From contig JADLBV010000070.1 in NCBI GenBank assembly GCA_020847545.1, positions 1-64,000 of the forward strand: a stretch of DNA of 64,000 nucleotides, in the 5' to 3' direction. The stretch is from Phycisphaerales bacterium (GTDB lineage: Bacteria; Planctomycetota; Phycisphaerae; Tepidisphaerales; Tepidisphaeraceae). Positions 42,242 to 51,392 of this stretch are shown one piece after another. The position numbers were made by a program, and so were the translations under genes. Every line of letters starts with the position of its first letter. The first letter of the stretch is position 1. The notes under the pieces were generated by a model that ran no database searches, was not told the DNA's origin, and was given only the letters and a program-made list of their open reading frames with translations.

Positions 42242-43021
42242 ATGTCTTTTCAAGTCGATTATGTACGGCAACTGGAACACCTGTTACACCACCAGCGGGA
42301 ATGGGTTCCATCGGCCGAATCAGGCTCGACGGTTCAGGTCGAACTGGGGGCGGTGTTGGGCAGGCGACTGCTGGAGCCTGATTTTCGATTTTCCATGCCG
42401 GAATTGCCGGATTCATGCCGGATCATCGACCGGAATGGGCATGGTCGTCCGATTTATCGACCGCTCCTTGTTTATGCCCTGACACGGGCGAATGTTCTGA
42501 CCAATCACAAAGGGGAGATGGAATCGTTCAACTGGCCGGCGGAGAATTTGCCCGCGAATCTGGCCGAACCGGCGGCCATTGCCTGCTGGGAGGCGTTGAG
42601 TTTATTTGTCGCCAAAATCGATGGCGCTCGGAATACATTTGATCAACTCATTGCCCGCCAACAGAAAAGTGGCAGTTTTTTGCTGGCCCGGCCATCCGAC
42701 AGCCCGGATATGCGATGGTATTACGAGCTGGTGATGTTGCACGCGCTGGGCAGTTATGCCGCACAGTCGGGCGATCCCTCGGCGATGAAGGCGATGCGGC
42801 ACAATGCCCTGTTTCATCTGGAAGAAAGCCAGCCGGACCATGCCACCAACCAGCCGTGGGGGTTGTTCGCGTTTATTTGGGTGGCGGAGGCCCGGCCGTT
42901 GGCGGATCAATTGTTACATACATTACAGACACAGCATCCGGATGGGATCGGCGGGATCGCGGCCATTTTAGTGGCCGATGCGCTGTTGTGCCTGCGATGC
43001 GTCGCGGATCGTCTGCAATGA
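42242..43021 (+). CDS. Hypothetical soluble protein, helical
   Basis: A 259-residue protein without signal peptide or membrane segment. It looks mainly alpha-helical and holds DMRWYYELVMLHALGSYAAQ and HLEESQPDHATNQPWGLFAF. The latter resembles helical-barrel (alpha/alpha toroid) proteins, but I cannot name a family. ATG 42242 has AAGGA six bases upstream. The gene is divergent from rfbA and its last 54 bases overlap the convergent acyltransferase gene. Confidence 0.65.
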   Translation: MSFQVDYVRQLEHLLHHQREWVPSAESGSTVQVELGAVLGRRLLEPDFRFSMPELPDSCRIIDRNGHGRPIYRPLLVYALTRANVLTNHKGEMESFNWPAENLPANLAEPAAIACWEALSLFVAKIDGARNTFDQLIARQQKSGSFLLARPSDSPDMRWYYELVMLHALGSYAAQSGDPSAMKAMRHNALFHLEESQPDHATNQPWGLFAFIWVAEARPLADQLLHTLQTQHPDGIGGIAAILVADALLCLRCVADRLQ

Positions 43022-43945
43022 TGTTTTGCTGGTCCATGTGGAACCATCAGGGCGAAAGCGAAAACGGGGGTGTTGCCAAAAATACTGGTCGGGATGGCGG
43101 AGTATTTGAGAAGCCAGCGCGCTGGTGAATTGCTGGGTATTGGACATCACATCGGCTTCGTGTTCGCCGGTTTGGATCAGATCAAAGGGTGGATGGATCG
43201 TCACGACATGTTTGCCATTGTCGCCGCGATGGGAGGTGAGCAGGATGACATCACAGTCGAGTCGCAGGGCCATGTCGGCCGCGCCGCGTGGTGTGGCGGC
43301 GGGGATGCCAAACAGATCGACGAAAACCGGGTTTTGGATGGTGTTCAGGTCGATCGCGATGATGATGCCGCCCCCTTGTTTGAGATGTCGCATGGCGTTG
43401 CGAATGCCGTTGGCATCCTTGCCGATGAATCGCGTGCCGATACGCCGGCGGCAACGTTCCTGCATCCATCGCATAAAAGGGTTGTCCAAGGGGCGGGAGA
43501 TGACGAGGTTGGGCAGGCCGATGCGCCAAAGGGCCGGGGAGAGGTATTCATAATGGCCAAGGTGGCCAATGACGGCGACGACACCGCGACCACGGGAGAG
43601 GATGGCCGGGACGTATTCCATTCCATCAATGACCAAACGTTGGTCGATCAGTCGCGGGGTGAGGCGGAGGGTTTGGCAATACAACAGCACCTGATGCGCA
43701 AGTGATGATTTGGCAAGGCTTTGCAAGCGGGCGTGATTCAATCGGCCGGCATGGGCGATTTGCAGGTTCAGCAGGCACCAGCGGCGTGTGTCGGGGGACA
43801 GATAATAAATGCAATTTCCCAACATTTTGGCGATGGTCGGCAGGAGGATTTCGGGAAGGATGGCCCCCAATGCCAGCAACGGCATCGCGACGGCGGCCTC
43901 GGCCAGCCATCGGAGTTGTCGAAGCCATCGCCGCTGTTGGATCAT
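42968..43945 (-). CDS. LpxL/HtrB-like lysophospholipid acyltransferase
   Basis: A 325-residue membrane-bound acyltransferase of the late lipid A family. The N-terminal helix (WLAEAAVAMPLLALGAIL) anchors it. The catalytic HX4E motif is in VIGHLGHYEYLSP, and the R-containing RRRIGTRFIGK and FVDLFGIPAATPRGAADMA blocks follow. It would add a secondary acyl chain to lipid A. Its ATG overlaps the msbA-like stop by four bases (ATGA), making it the last gene of an lpxB - msbA - acyltransferase operon. Its own 3' end overlaps a convergent gene. Confidence 0.82.
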   Translation of the reverse strand: MIQQRRWLRQLRWLAEAAVAMPLLALGAILPEILLPTIAKMLGNCIYYLSPDTRRWCLLNLQIAHAGRLNHARLQSLAKSSLAHQVLLYCQTLRLTPRLIDQRLVIDGMEYVPAILSRGRGVVAVIGHLGHYEYLSPALWRIGLPNLVISRPLDNPFMRWMQERCRRRIGTRFIGKDANGIRNAMRHLKQGGGIIIAIDLNTIQNPVFVDLFGIPAATPRGAADMALRLDCDVILLTSHRGDNGKHVVTIHPPFDLIQTGEHEADVMSNTQQFTSALASQILRHPDQYFWQHPRFRFRPDGSTWTSKTSLQTIRDASQAQQRIGH

Positions 43946-45696
43946 TGGGGGATCAGGTTCATCTGCTGCTGGAAAATGCGATTGAAGGTGGGGCAATCAT
44001 GGCGGAGTTGCTCGGCCGTGCCGTCACCCACGAGCCGGCCCTTGTCGAGAACGACGATGCGCGGGCAATCGAGAATGGTGGCCAGCCGATGTGCGATGAT
44101 GAGGGTGGTTCGGCCGCGCAGCCACTGTGAGATTTCGGCCCAGAGGCGGGTTTCGGTTTCGGTGTCCAGGGCGCTGGTTGATTCATCAAAGATGACCAGT
44201 GCGGGAGATCGGAGGATGACACGGGCGATGGCGAGTCGGACGCGCTGGCCGCCGGAGAGATCGACGCCCCGTTCGCCGATGCGGGTGTTGAAGCCGTGGG
44301 GTAGGGATTGGATGAAGGAATCGGCACAGGCTTGTCGGGCGGCGTTTTCGATGGATTCCTTGGTTGCATTCCACGAGCCGTAGGAGATGTTTTCGTAGAC
44401 CGTACCGCTGAAGATGAAGGGGTCTTGGCCGACCCAGCCGATGTGTCGGCGGAGATCGGCAAGTTTCAATTCGCGCAGATCGATGCCATCCAATAAGATG
44501 CGGCCGGCGGATGGTTCATAAAAACGCATCGGCAACATGCTGAGGGTGGATTTTCCAGCGCCGCTGGGGCCGACGACCGCGAGGGTTTGGCCGGGTTCGA
44601 TGGTCAGGTCAAAATCGTGCAAAACCGGCTCGTTTTCGCGATAGGCGAAGCGGATGGATTCAAAGGAGAGCCGGCCGGGAGGATGATCGGGCAAAGTCCG
44701 TGTGCCGGTGTCTTGCTGCTGAGGCCAGTCGAGCAATTCCAGCACGCGCCGGCCGCAGGCGAGCGATTGCTGGATTTCGTAATGGGTGCGGCTGAGTCGG
44801 CGGATCGGATCGGCCAGAAATGCGGTGTAGAGGGCGAAGGCGATCAGGTCTTCGATGCGCATCTTGGCGGAGGGTCCGTCCAAAACCAGCCGGGCACCAT
44901 ATCCCAAAACCAAAACCACCCCCACCGCCGCCAGAAAACTGATGGTGGATCGGGCGGCGGCCTGTTGACGGTCGGTGCGGAGGGTTTGATCGAACAGTTG
45001 CTCCGATTGGGCGGAGAAACGTTTCTGTTCGTGTTCTTCGCCGCCAAAGGCGCGAATGGCGGGCATGGCGCCGAGTTGTTCGCTGAGCACGCCGGTCAGG
45101 TCGGCCATCTGATTTTGTGCGGCGTGGTATCCCCGGCGCACCCGACGGGAGGTGATCAGGAGCGTCAACACGCCGATGGGAGTCACCGCCAACAGAACCA
45201 GCGTAAGGCGGGTGCTGAGATAAAAGAGAAATCCAATCGACCCGGCCGCCAATATTAGATCACCGCCGAGGGAGAGAAAGGCATGGTTGAGGAAGGTGCG
45301 CAGGCGGTTGATGTCATGGAAACATCGCCCCAGCGCATCGCCGCTGGAGGTGCGGGCGAAATGGGCGATGGGGAGTTTCAGGAGTTTGTCGGCCACCTGT
45401 CGACGGAGGGTTTCCACCAGACGCAATGAGATGTGCGCCAACTGCGACTCGGCCAGATACCAGGCGAATGACACCACCGCCATCAACCCCAGCATCGCAC
45501 CCAGCAACAGGTAAATTCGTCGAAGATCAGCCTTGCGCACGGCATCGGCGAAGAGTTGTCGCGCCGACCAGGGGATCAAAAGCGTTGCGGAGGAAGCTAC
45601 AAGGGTCAGCAGGATGATCAGCGCCACTCGGCCGCGATACGGCCAGATCATCGCCATCAACCGGCGATAGACCGTGAACGGGCGGTCATCAGACAT
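43942..45696 (-). CDS. ABC transporter, fused permease and ATPase, MsbA-like
   Basis: A 584-residue half-transporter: six transmembrane helices in residues 20-330, then an ABC ATPase. Walker A is VVGPSGAGKSTL, the signature is LSGGQRVRLAIARV, Walker B is ALVIFDEST and the switch histidine lies in IIAHRLAT. With lpxB upstream and a lipid A acyltransferase downstream, flipping of lipid A across the inner membrane is the best guess. ATG 45696 overlaps the lpxB stop by eight bases; longer in-frame starts lie inside lpxB. Confidence 0.88.
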   Translation of the reverse strand: MSDDRPFTVYRRLMAMIWPYRGRVALIILLTLVASSATLLIPWSARQLFADAVRKADLRRIYLLLGAMLGLMAVVSFAWYLAESQLAHISLRLVETLRRQVADKLLKLPIAHFARTSSGDALGRCFHDINRLRTFLNHAFLSLGGDLILAAGSIGFLFYLSTRLTLVLLAVTPIGVLTLLITSRRVRRGYHAAQNQMADLTGVLSEQLGAMPAIRAFGGEEHEQKRFSAQSEQLFDQTLRTDRQQAAARSTISFLAAVGVVLVLGYGARLVLDGPSAKMRIEDLIAFALYTAFLADPIRRLSRTHYEIQQSLACGRRVLELLDWPQQQDTGTRTLPDHPPGRLSFESIRFAYRENEPVLHDFDLTIEPGQTLAVVGPSGAGKSTLSMLPMRFYEPSAGRILLDGIDLRELKLADLRRHIGWVGQDPFIFSGTVYENISYGSWNATKESIENAARQACADSFIQSLPHGFNTRIGERGVDLSGGQRVRLAIARVILRSPALVIFDESTSALDTETETRLWAEISQWLRGRTTLIIAHRLATILDCPRIVVLDKGRLVGDGTAEQLRHDCPTFNRIFQQQMNLIPQ

Positions 45697-46888
45697 GGCC
45701 GGCGACCGCCTCCACCCCAACCCATTCGGAAGGTTCCGCGACGACTTCGCCTTGTAGAATGTCCTGAGCCAGATCGGCCGCCCGCATGATCGCCCCGCCG
45801 TTGCCCAGTGCATGGCGGACATCGGCCAGGCCTTCGATCATCGTGCGCCGTCGGTCGGTGTCGCGTAATAGGGACAATCCCTCGGCCGCCAGTCGCGGGC
45901 CGGTGACTTGCCGGTTACACAGTTCGGGCACAATGGGGCGATTCAGAAGGTAATTGGGGAGGGCAAAATAGGTGTATCGAACCAGTGCCAGGCGGATGAG
46001 CCGATCCAGCAGGTGATGGACCCGATACATCGCGACCATGGGAACGCCGATGATGGCCGCTTCGAGGGTGGCGGTTCCGGAGCAGGTCAAGAGCAGGTCG
46101 CAGCGGCTCAACACCGCGTGGGATTGGCGATGGACCAGTTCAACCGGAACATCCCATGTGGGAAGATGGGCCAGGATGCGTTTGTGAGCGCTGTCGTTGG
46201 CCGAGCAGAGGACAAAACGGGCGGCCGGCTCGGACTGGTGGATCAATCGGGCGGCGTCGCGCAATGCGGGGAGCAGGTCGATCACCTCGTCGCGCCGACT
46301 GCCGGGGAAAAGGCCGATGGTTGGGGGATTTCCGTTTAATTCATGAGGGCGCGGTGTGGAGGCCAGAAGATCGAGCGCTGGATGGCCGATCCAGCGGACA
46401 TTGCCGCCGTAATCGCGGTAGGTTTGTGCTTCGGATTGTGAAAGGGCGGCGATGGCGGTGGACTGGTGGGCGATCTTGGCGATTTGGCGTCGGGTCAGAC
46501 ACCATGCTTCGGGGGGAACATAATAGAGTGTAGGGATGCCCAATCGGCGGGCCATGGAGAGGATGCGCAGGTTTTGGCCGGGATTGTCAACGAGGATGAC
46601 CAGCGAGGGGCGCTGTCGGCGGAACAACGCGGCGACCTGTCGATAGGCGCGGATGACGGTGACGCAGTGGCTCATCACGGATCGGCAACTGGATGCGACC
46701 CCCACGCAGCTTAGGGGGGTGGTGTCCGACAGAAGATGCGCCCCGGCCTCGCGCAGGGCCGATCCGCCCAATGCCGACACCGAACCAACCGCGCCGCGAC
46801 GACGCAGTTCATCAAGAAGTGGAGCCGCCAGCATGTCGGAGGAGGTGCTTCCGGTGGAGACAAAGATGGAGTGGAGTCGGCCGCTCAT
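45689..46888 (-). CDS. lpxB: Lipid-A-disaccharide synthase-like glycosyltransferase
   Basis: A 399-residue GT19-type enzyme joining UDP-diacylglucosamine and lipid X into the lipid A disaccharide. LVDNPGQNLRI, YYVPPEAWCLTRRQIAKI, GLFPGSRRDEV and the nucleotide-binding CSGTATLEAAIIGVPMVAMY are recognisable. The N-terminal loop, usually GEASGD, is GSTSSD here, so the conserved glutamate is absent. ATG 46888 gives the normal length. It is the first gene of an operon with the msbA-like and acyltransferase genes. Confidence 0.85.
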   Translation of the reverse strand: MSGRLHSIFVSTGSTSSDMLAAPLLDELRRRGAVGSVSALGGSALREAGAHLLSDTTPLSCVGVASSCRSVMSHCVTVIRAYRQVAALFRRQRPSLVILVDNPGQNLRILSMARRLGIPTLYYVPPEAWCLTRRQIAKIAHQSTAIAALSQSEAQTYRDYGGNVRWIGHPALDLLASTPRPHELNGNPPTIGLFPGSRRDEVIDLLPALRDAARLIHQSEPAARFVLCSANDSAHKRILAHLPTWDVPVELVHRQSHAVLSRCDLLLTCSGTATLEAAIIGVPMVAMYRVHHLLDRLIRLALVRYTYFALPNYLLNRPIVPELCNRQVTGPRLAAEGLSLLRDTDRRRTMIEGLADVRHALGNGGAIMRAADLAQDILQGEVVAEPSEWVGVEAVAGHV

Positions 46889-47076
46889 GTGCTGGTGGAT
46901 CGAAGCCGCTCCTGTGAAGTATCGCAACACCCAAACCCGGCCCGACGCCGAAGTGAAGGCATTCTAAACACAACGTGCATCCATATGCCAGCAAAGTTGG
47001 GCATGGGAAATATTTTTATTTGGATTGCCGATCCCAATCCGCGCCTAGCCGATGGTACGCCGGGGAGGTACACTTC

Positions 47077-48258
47077 ATGCACCGAAGGTCCGAGATGGAC
47101 CGGGGAGAAACCGGCATGGTTCTGCACATCCTGCGAGCGTTGTTTATTTTGTTGATGGCCGCGGTGGGGTATTTTTTCACGACCCAGCCGCGCGACTTCT
47201 GGGGAAACGCCACCTGGCTGGCGCTGCCGGTGTCGCTGGCGCTGGGGGTGCTGCTGGTCTGCATCGACATCTTGTCGCCGCGCAAAAAACTGGCGGTTTT
47301 TTCGGGGACATTGTTCGGGCTGGTGGTCGGGGTGGCGATCGCCTATGCGCTGAGTTTTGTGGTGCGGCTGCTGGTGGAGCAGTGGCAGCCATCGGCGAAT
47401 TTGCGCAACGACCCCAGGGCGGTCACGCAGTTCATGTCCAACCGGGATGGGATGCGGGAATACATCAACCTGATGGTGGGCGTGATCAGTTGTTATCTGT
47501 CCATCAGTTTCATCCTTCAGACCAAGGATGATTTTCGTTTTGTCATACCATATGTTGAATTCAGCAAGCAGACCAAGGGGGCAAGACCGATGCTGCTGGA
47601 CACCAGCGTGTTGATTGATGGGCGGATCAACGATGTGGCCGCTACGGGCATATTGGAAAGCCAACTGATCGTTCCGCGGTTTGTTTTGCTTGAATTGCAG
47701 GCCGTGGCGGACAGTTCGGACAAGCTCAAACGCAACCGCGGACGCCGGGGCTTGGACATGCTCGCCAAGTTGCAGGGGGCCGAGCACGCCGAGGTTATTT
47801 TATACGACTCGCACGCGCGGGAGGAATCAACCGAGGTGGATCAACGTCTGGTGGGACTGGCCAAGGAACTCAACGGACGGATCCTGACCAATGATTTCAA
47901 TCTGAACAAGGTGGCGCAACTTCGCGGCGTGGATGTGGTGAACATCAACGACCTTGCCAACGCGCTCAAACCGGTGGTTTTGCCCGGTGAGCGGATGATG
48001 GTCCGGCTGGTCAAGCCCGGAGAGACGGCCGGTCAGGGTGTGGGGTATCTGGAAGATGGAACGATGGTGGTCGTCGAACAGGGACGCGGCCATCTGAACG
48101 AGGAAGTGGAATTTCTGGTGACCAGCGCCCTGCAAACGTCGGCGGGGAGAATGATCTTCGGACGAATGCCCGATTCGCCGGTTCCAGTTGCATCATCGGG
48201 TGGAGGCGGCGGAGCGAGAAAACCCCGGTCGAAGAATGATGGACCGCTCGGTGCTTGA
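47077..48258 (+). CDS. YacL-like membrane protein with PIN and TRAM domains
   Basis: A 393-residue protein. Four transmembrane helices come first (residues 15-140). The cytoplasmic PIN nuclease-like domain begins at MLLDTSVLIDGRINDV and holds further acidic residues in DQRLVGLAKELNGRILTNDFNLN. A TRAM domain (KPGETAGQGVGYLEDGTMVVVE) and a Gly- and Lys-rich tail follow. Bacillus YacL has this architecture; the RNA target is unknown. ATG 47077 has GGGGAGG eight bases upstream, and the in-frame ATG 47116 is the next choice. Confidence 0.88.
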   Translation: MHRRSEMDRGETGMVLHILRALFILLMAAVGYFFTTQPRDFWGNATWLALPVSLALGVLLVCIDILSPRKKLAVFSGTLFGLVVGVAIAYALSFVVRLLVEQWQPSANLRNDPRAVTQFMSNRDGMREYINLMVGVISCYLSISFILQTKDDFRFVIPYVEFSKQTKGARPMLLDTSVLIDGRINDVAATGILESQLIVPRFVLLELQAVADSSDKLKRNRGRRGLDMLAKLQGAEHAEVILYDSHAREESTEVDQRLVGLAKELNGRILTNDFNLNKVAQLRGVDVVNINDLANALKPVVLPGERMMVRLVKPGETAGQGVGYLEDGTMVVVEQGRGHLNEEVEFLVTSALQTSAGRMIFGRMPDSPVPVASSGGGGGARKPRSKNDGPLGA

Positions 48259-48263
48259 GGATT

Positions 48264-49835
48264 CTACTTTCGCATCGTGGATACAATCGCATCCACAAGC
48301 CCATCCAGATTAAATGTTTTCGCCTCAACCGTCGGCTCGATGTCCAATTCCTTCAACGCGGCCGTGGTGATCGGGCCGATGCTCGCGATGCGGATGCCGT
48401 TCAGCCTCCGGCGATAATCAGCACCCAGCAATTGGCGGAGATTTCGTGCGGTCGAGCCGCTGGTGAAGGCGATCCAGTTGACCTGACCCGATTCGAGCGC
48501 CTCAATCGCCCCACGCGGCAATTCAGCGGCGACCCGGCTCTGATAAATCGGCACATCCAGCACTTCGGCGGCATGACCCGCCAGCAGTTTTTCGCACAAA
48601 ATCGGGCGGGCGATGTCGGCCCGAAGGAGTAAGAATCGGTTGCCCGCCACCTGCCCTCCCGACAACAACTCATCGGCCAATGCCTCGGCCACAAAATTTT
48701 TCGGGCACCGATCCACCTTCAACGACAAATCCCGCTCAATCGCGGCGACGGTGGCTTCCCCGATGGCGGCCACTTTGGCTTTGCCGAACAGCCGCACATC
48801 GCGCCCCAGTTCACGCAGCCGCCGACGGGTGAATTCCACACCGTTGGCGCTGGTGAAAATGATCCAGTCAAATTCACCGGCACGGAGCAGGGCCTGATCA
48901 ATCTCAGTCAAATCATCGGGTGGGAACAGTTCGATGGTCGGGGCCTCGATGATGTTGGCGCCAAGTTCACTGAGCCGACGACTCAACCCCCCCGCCTGCG
49001 CGCGGGTGCGGGGAATAAGAATGGTCTGGCCAAAAAGCGGACGGCGTTCAAACCAGTTCATCGTTTGGCGAAGATGGACCACTTTCCCGATGATTGTCAG
49101 CGCCGGAGGGGTCAAATTCGCCTCCGCAACCCGTTGGGGCAGATCGGCCAGCGTGGATGTGACCGTGTGCTGTTGCGGCAATGTCCCACGGTGAATCGTC
49201 GCGGCCGGAGTTAGCGGGTCCATGCCATGTTCGATTAGCTTGGCGCAGATGCGTCCCAGCGATTTGACACCCATATAAAAGGCAAGACAGGGCAATTTCG
49301 CCAGTACACTCCAGTCCACATCGGATGATCCGGTCGCCACATCGCGGCCGTGGGTTTGGGCATCGCGATATTCCTCCTCCTTCTCGTGTCCGGTGATGAA
49401 GGTGAAACTGGAATTCAAATCGCGATGTGTGACCGGAATCCCCGCATAGGCGGGAACGGCGATGGCGGCCGTGATGCCGGGAACCACCTCAAAGGGGACA
49501 CCGGCGGCGCCAAGCGCCTCGCATTCCTCACCCCCCCGCCCAAAAACAAACGGATCGCCCCCCTTGAGCCGCACCACCCGATGGCCGGCCTTTGCCTGCT
49601 CGACCAGCAGGGCGTTGATCCGCTCCTGGGTCATGGAGTGGGAGGCGGCTTTTTTGCCGACGTAAAATAATTTCGCCTTTGGGCAATGATTTAATAGCGC
49701 CGGATTGACCAGCGCGTCGTACACCACAACCTGCGCAACAGCCAATAATTGCGCCCCGCGCAATGTCAGCAGCGATGGATCGCCCGGCCCCGCCCCCACC
49801 AGATGGACCATGCCGGGGGTTGGTTGTTGTTTCAC
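48264..49835 (-). CDS. Fused uroporphyrinogen-III methyltransferase and synthase
   Basis: A 523-residue bifunctional enzyme. Residues 10-245 are SUMT (CobA): VHLVGAGPGDPSLLTLRGAQ, VVRLKGGDPFVFGRGGEE, VPGITAAIAVPAYAGIPVTHR. Residues 265-520 are HemD: ILIPRTRAQAGGLSRRL, DWIIFTSANGVEF and AFTSGSTARNL. Together they ring-close hydroxymethylbilane and then methylate uroporphyrinogen III to precorrin-2 for siroheme or cobalamin. The start is a GTG at 49835 with GAGG five bases upstream. The frame is open further upstream without support. Confidence 0.92.
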   Translation of the reverse strand: MKQQPTPGMVHLVGAGPGDPSLLTLRGAQLLAVAQVVVYDALVNPALLNHCPKAKLFYVGKKAASHSMTQERINALLVEQAKAGHRVVRLKGGDPFVFGRGGEECEALGAAGVPFEVVPGITAAIAVPAYAGIPVTHRDLNSSFTFITGHEKEEEYRDAQTHGRDVATGSSDVDWSVLAKLPCLAFYMGVKSLGRICAKLIEHGMDPLTPAATIHRGTLPQQHTVTSTLADLPQRVAEANLTPPALTIIGKVVHLRQTMNWFERRPLFGQTILIPRTRAQAGGLSRRLSELGANIIEAPTIELFPPDDLTEIDQALLRAGEFDWIIFTSANGVEFTRRRLRELGRDVRLFGKAKVAAIGEATVAAIERDLSLKVDRCPKNFVAEALADELLSGGQVAGNRFLLLRADIARPILCEKLLAGHAAEVLDVPIYQSRVAAELPRGAIEALESGQVNWIAFTSGSTARNLRQLLGADYRRRLNGIRIASIGPITTAALKELDIEPTVEAKTFNLDGLVDAIVSTMRK

Positions 49836-49938
49836 GTTCGCCTCATCATGGAAAGCCGGGTCATGTTTACCGTCTGTGCGGCCGATGAAAGTAATGCACG
49901 GCAACTTACAACGCCAGCGCCGTGCGGGAGCGTAATCA

Positions 49939-50295
49939 ATGGTAGCCTTCTTGAAAAACGCATTGCGAATGCCGGTGGAAACCGAGGAACAGGGCCGGGA
50001 ACGGCGCATTTTCCCGCGCAAGGAATCGCGTACACAGGTGGATGGACGCCGAATGGACCATTCCCTGACCGCACGGCGGTTTCCGCATCTGAATTTGGCG
50101 CTGCGGGACATCTCGATGGGCGGATTTTCGGCCCTGAGCCATCAGCCGCTGGATTGTGGCGAACATCTGGCCGTCAGTTTTCCAGCCGCCGGCGAAAACC
50201 GGTCCTGGGCCGCCTATGGACGGGTGTTGCGCTGTCAGCCCAGCAGCGTCGGGTATCGCATCGCGGTGGAATTTGATCCGTTGCCGGCGGCATAA
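49939..50295 (+). CDS. PilZ-domain protein, putative c-di-GMP receptor
   Basis: A 118-residue protein made almost only of a PilZ domain. The ligand motifs are ERRIFPRKE (RxxxR type, about residues 21-29) and LRDISMGGFS (DxSxxG, about residues 55-64), both intact. It should bind cyclic di-GMP and report it to a partner. The partner is unknown, and no motility gene is nearby. A terminator follows. The start ATG 49939 or the in-frame ATG 49969 would both keep the domain. Confidence 0.85.
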   Translation: MVAFLKNALRMPVETEEQGRERRIFPRKESRTQVDGRRMDHSLTARRFPHLNLALRDISMGGFSALSHQPLDCGEHLAVSFPAAGENRSWAAYGRVLRCQPSSVGYRIAVEFDPLPAA

Positions 50296-50318
50296 CGACA
50301 ATTGAAAAACTCCTTGTA

Positions 50319-50358
50319 CCGGGCCGAAGACGTCATTGTTTTTTGGCCCGGTTTTTTT
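50319..50358 (+). terminator. Intrinsic terminator between the PilZ gene and tatC
   Basis: CCGGGCC (50319-50325) pairs with GGCCCGG (50345-50351), followed by seven T. A GAAGACGTCATTG loop region lies between. It begins 23 bases after the PilZ stop. Confidence 0.85.
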
Positions 50359-50410
50359 GTTGGCATGGATCATCGAACCCCCGCACGCTCCGGCGTACAA
50401 TGGGGCGGTG

Positions 50411-51385
50411 ATGAGTTCCGCCGCCACCCGGCCCAATCCCGTGGATTATGATCCCGACCAGTTTCGCATGACGCTGGGGGATCATCTCGAGGAGCTGCGC
50501 CGACGGATCATCATCGGGTTGTTCGGGTTTCTGGGGGCGCTGGTGGTCTGCTTCATCTTCGGCCAGCGGGTGATCACTTTTTTCTGTCGGCCGCTGATCG
50601 ATGCGTTGCACCATCATCACATCGCCCCGCAGATGTACACCACGCAGGTGGCCGATGGATTCATGGTTTACATGCAGATCAGCATGATCTGCGCCGCGGC
50701 GATCGCCTCGCCTTTGATATTGCATCAATTATGGAAATTTGTCGCGGTGGGGTTGTATCCCAAGGAACGCAAATACATCACCAAATACATTCCGCTGAGC
50801 GTGATCCTGTTGTTGACCGGCATGGCGTTTGTCTACTGGTTTGTGCTGCCGGTTTCAGTGGCCTTTTTCATCGAATTCAATTCGCAGATCCCGTTGAAAT
50901 ACGACGCCCCCGCCGCACAGTCGGTGGCAACGACGCAGCCAACAATGCTGAATGTCCCGCTGATCGGCGGCGACCCCCGGCCGTTGCACGATGGGATGGT
51001 CTGGTTCGACACCACGCAGGACCGGCTCAAAATTTATCTCAACCAGCAGGTGCGCACGCTGGCGTTTGGCCCGGACAATCTGCTGACCCCCATGATCACG
51101 CTGCCGCAATATATTGACATGGTGGTTGGGATGTTGCTGGCATTCGGGCTGGCGTTTCAGACCCCGCTGGTGGTGCTGGCGCTGGTGCGGGTGGGGATCG
51201 TGGATGTGCCGACGCTCAAACGGCTGCGAAAATATATCTTCTTCATCGCGGCGCTGGTGGCGGCCGTCATCGTGCCGGATGTGGTGACGGGGATGATCGC
51301 CCTGATGCTGCCGTTGTATCTGCTGTATGAATTTGGAATCTTCCTGGCGGTGTGGGGCGACAAAAAGTCGAAGCCGGCGGAATGA
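50411..51385 (+). CDS. tatC: Sec-independent protein translocase TatC
   Basis: A 324-residue core component of twin-arginine export. The N-terminal MTLGDHLEELRRRIIIGLFG is the conserved signal-binding segment. Six helices follow, with FVYWFVLPVSVAFFIEFN in the middle and GLAFQTPLVVLALVRVGIV near the end. The periplasmic region before TM4 is enlarged by about 70 residues (SVATTQPTMLNVPLIGGD, then MVWFDTTQDRLKIYLNQQ). ATG 50411 is the first start after the PilZ terminator. No tatA or tatB is adjacent. Confidence 0.92.
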   Translation: MSSAATRPNPVDYDPDQFRMTLGDHLEELRRRIIIGLFGFLGALVVCFIFGQRVITFFCRPLIDALHHHHIAPQMYTTQVADGFMVYMQISMICAAAIASPLILHQLWKFVAVGLYPKERKYITKYIPLSVILLLTGMAFVYWFVLPVSVAFFIEFNSQIPLKYDAPAAQSVATTQPTMLNVPLIGGDPRPLHDGMVWFDTTQDRLKIYLNQQVRTLAFGPDNLLTPMITLPQYIDMVVGMLLAFGLAFQTPLVVLALVRVGIVDVPTLKRLRKYIFFIAALVAAVIVPDVVTGMIALMLPLYLLYEFGIFLAVWGDKKSKPAE

Positions 51386-51392
51386 TCGATTT

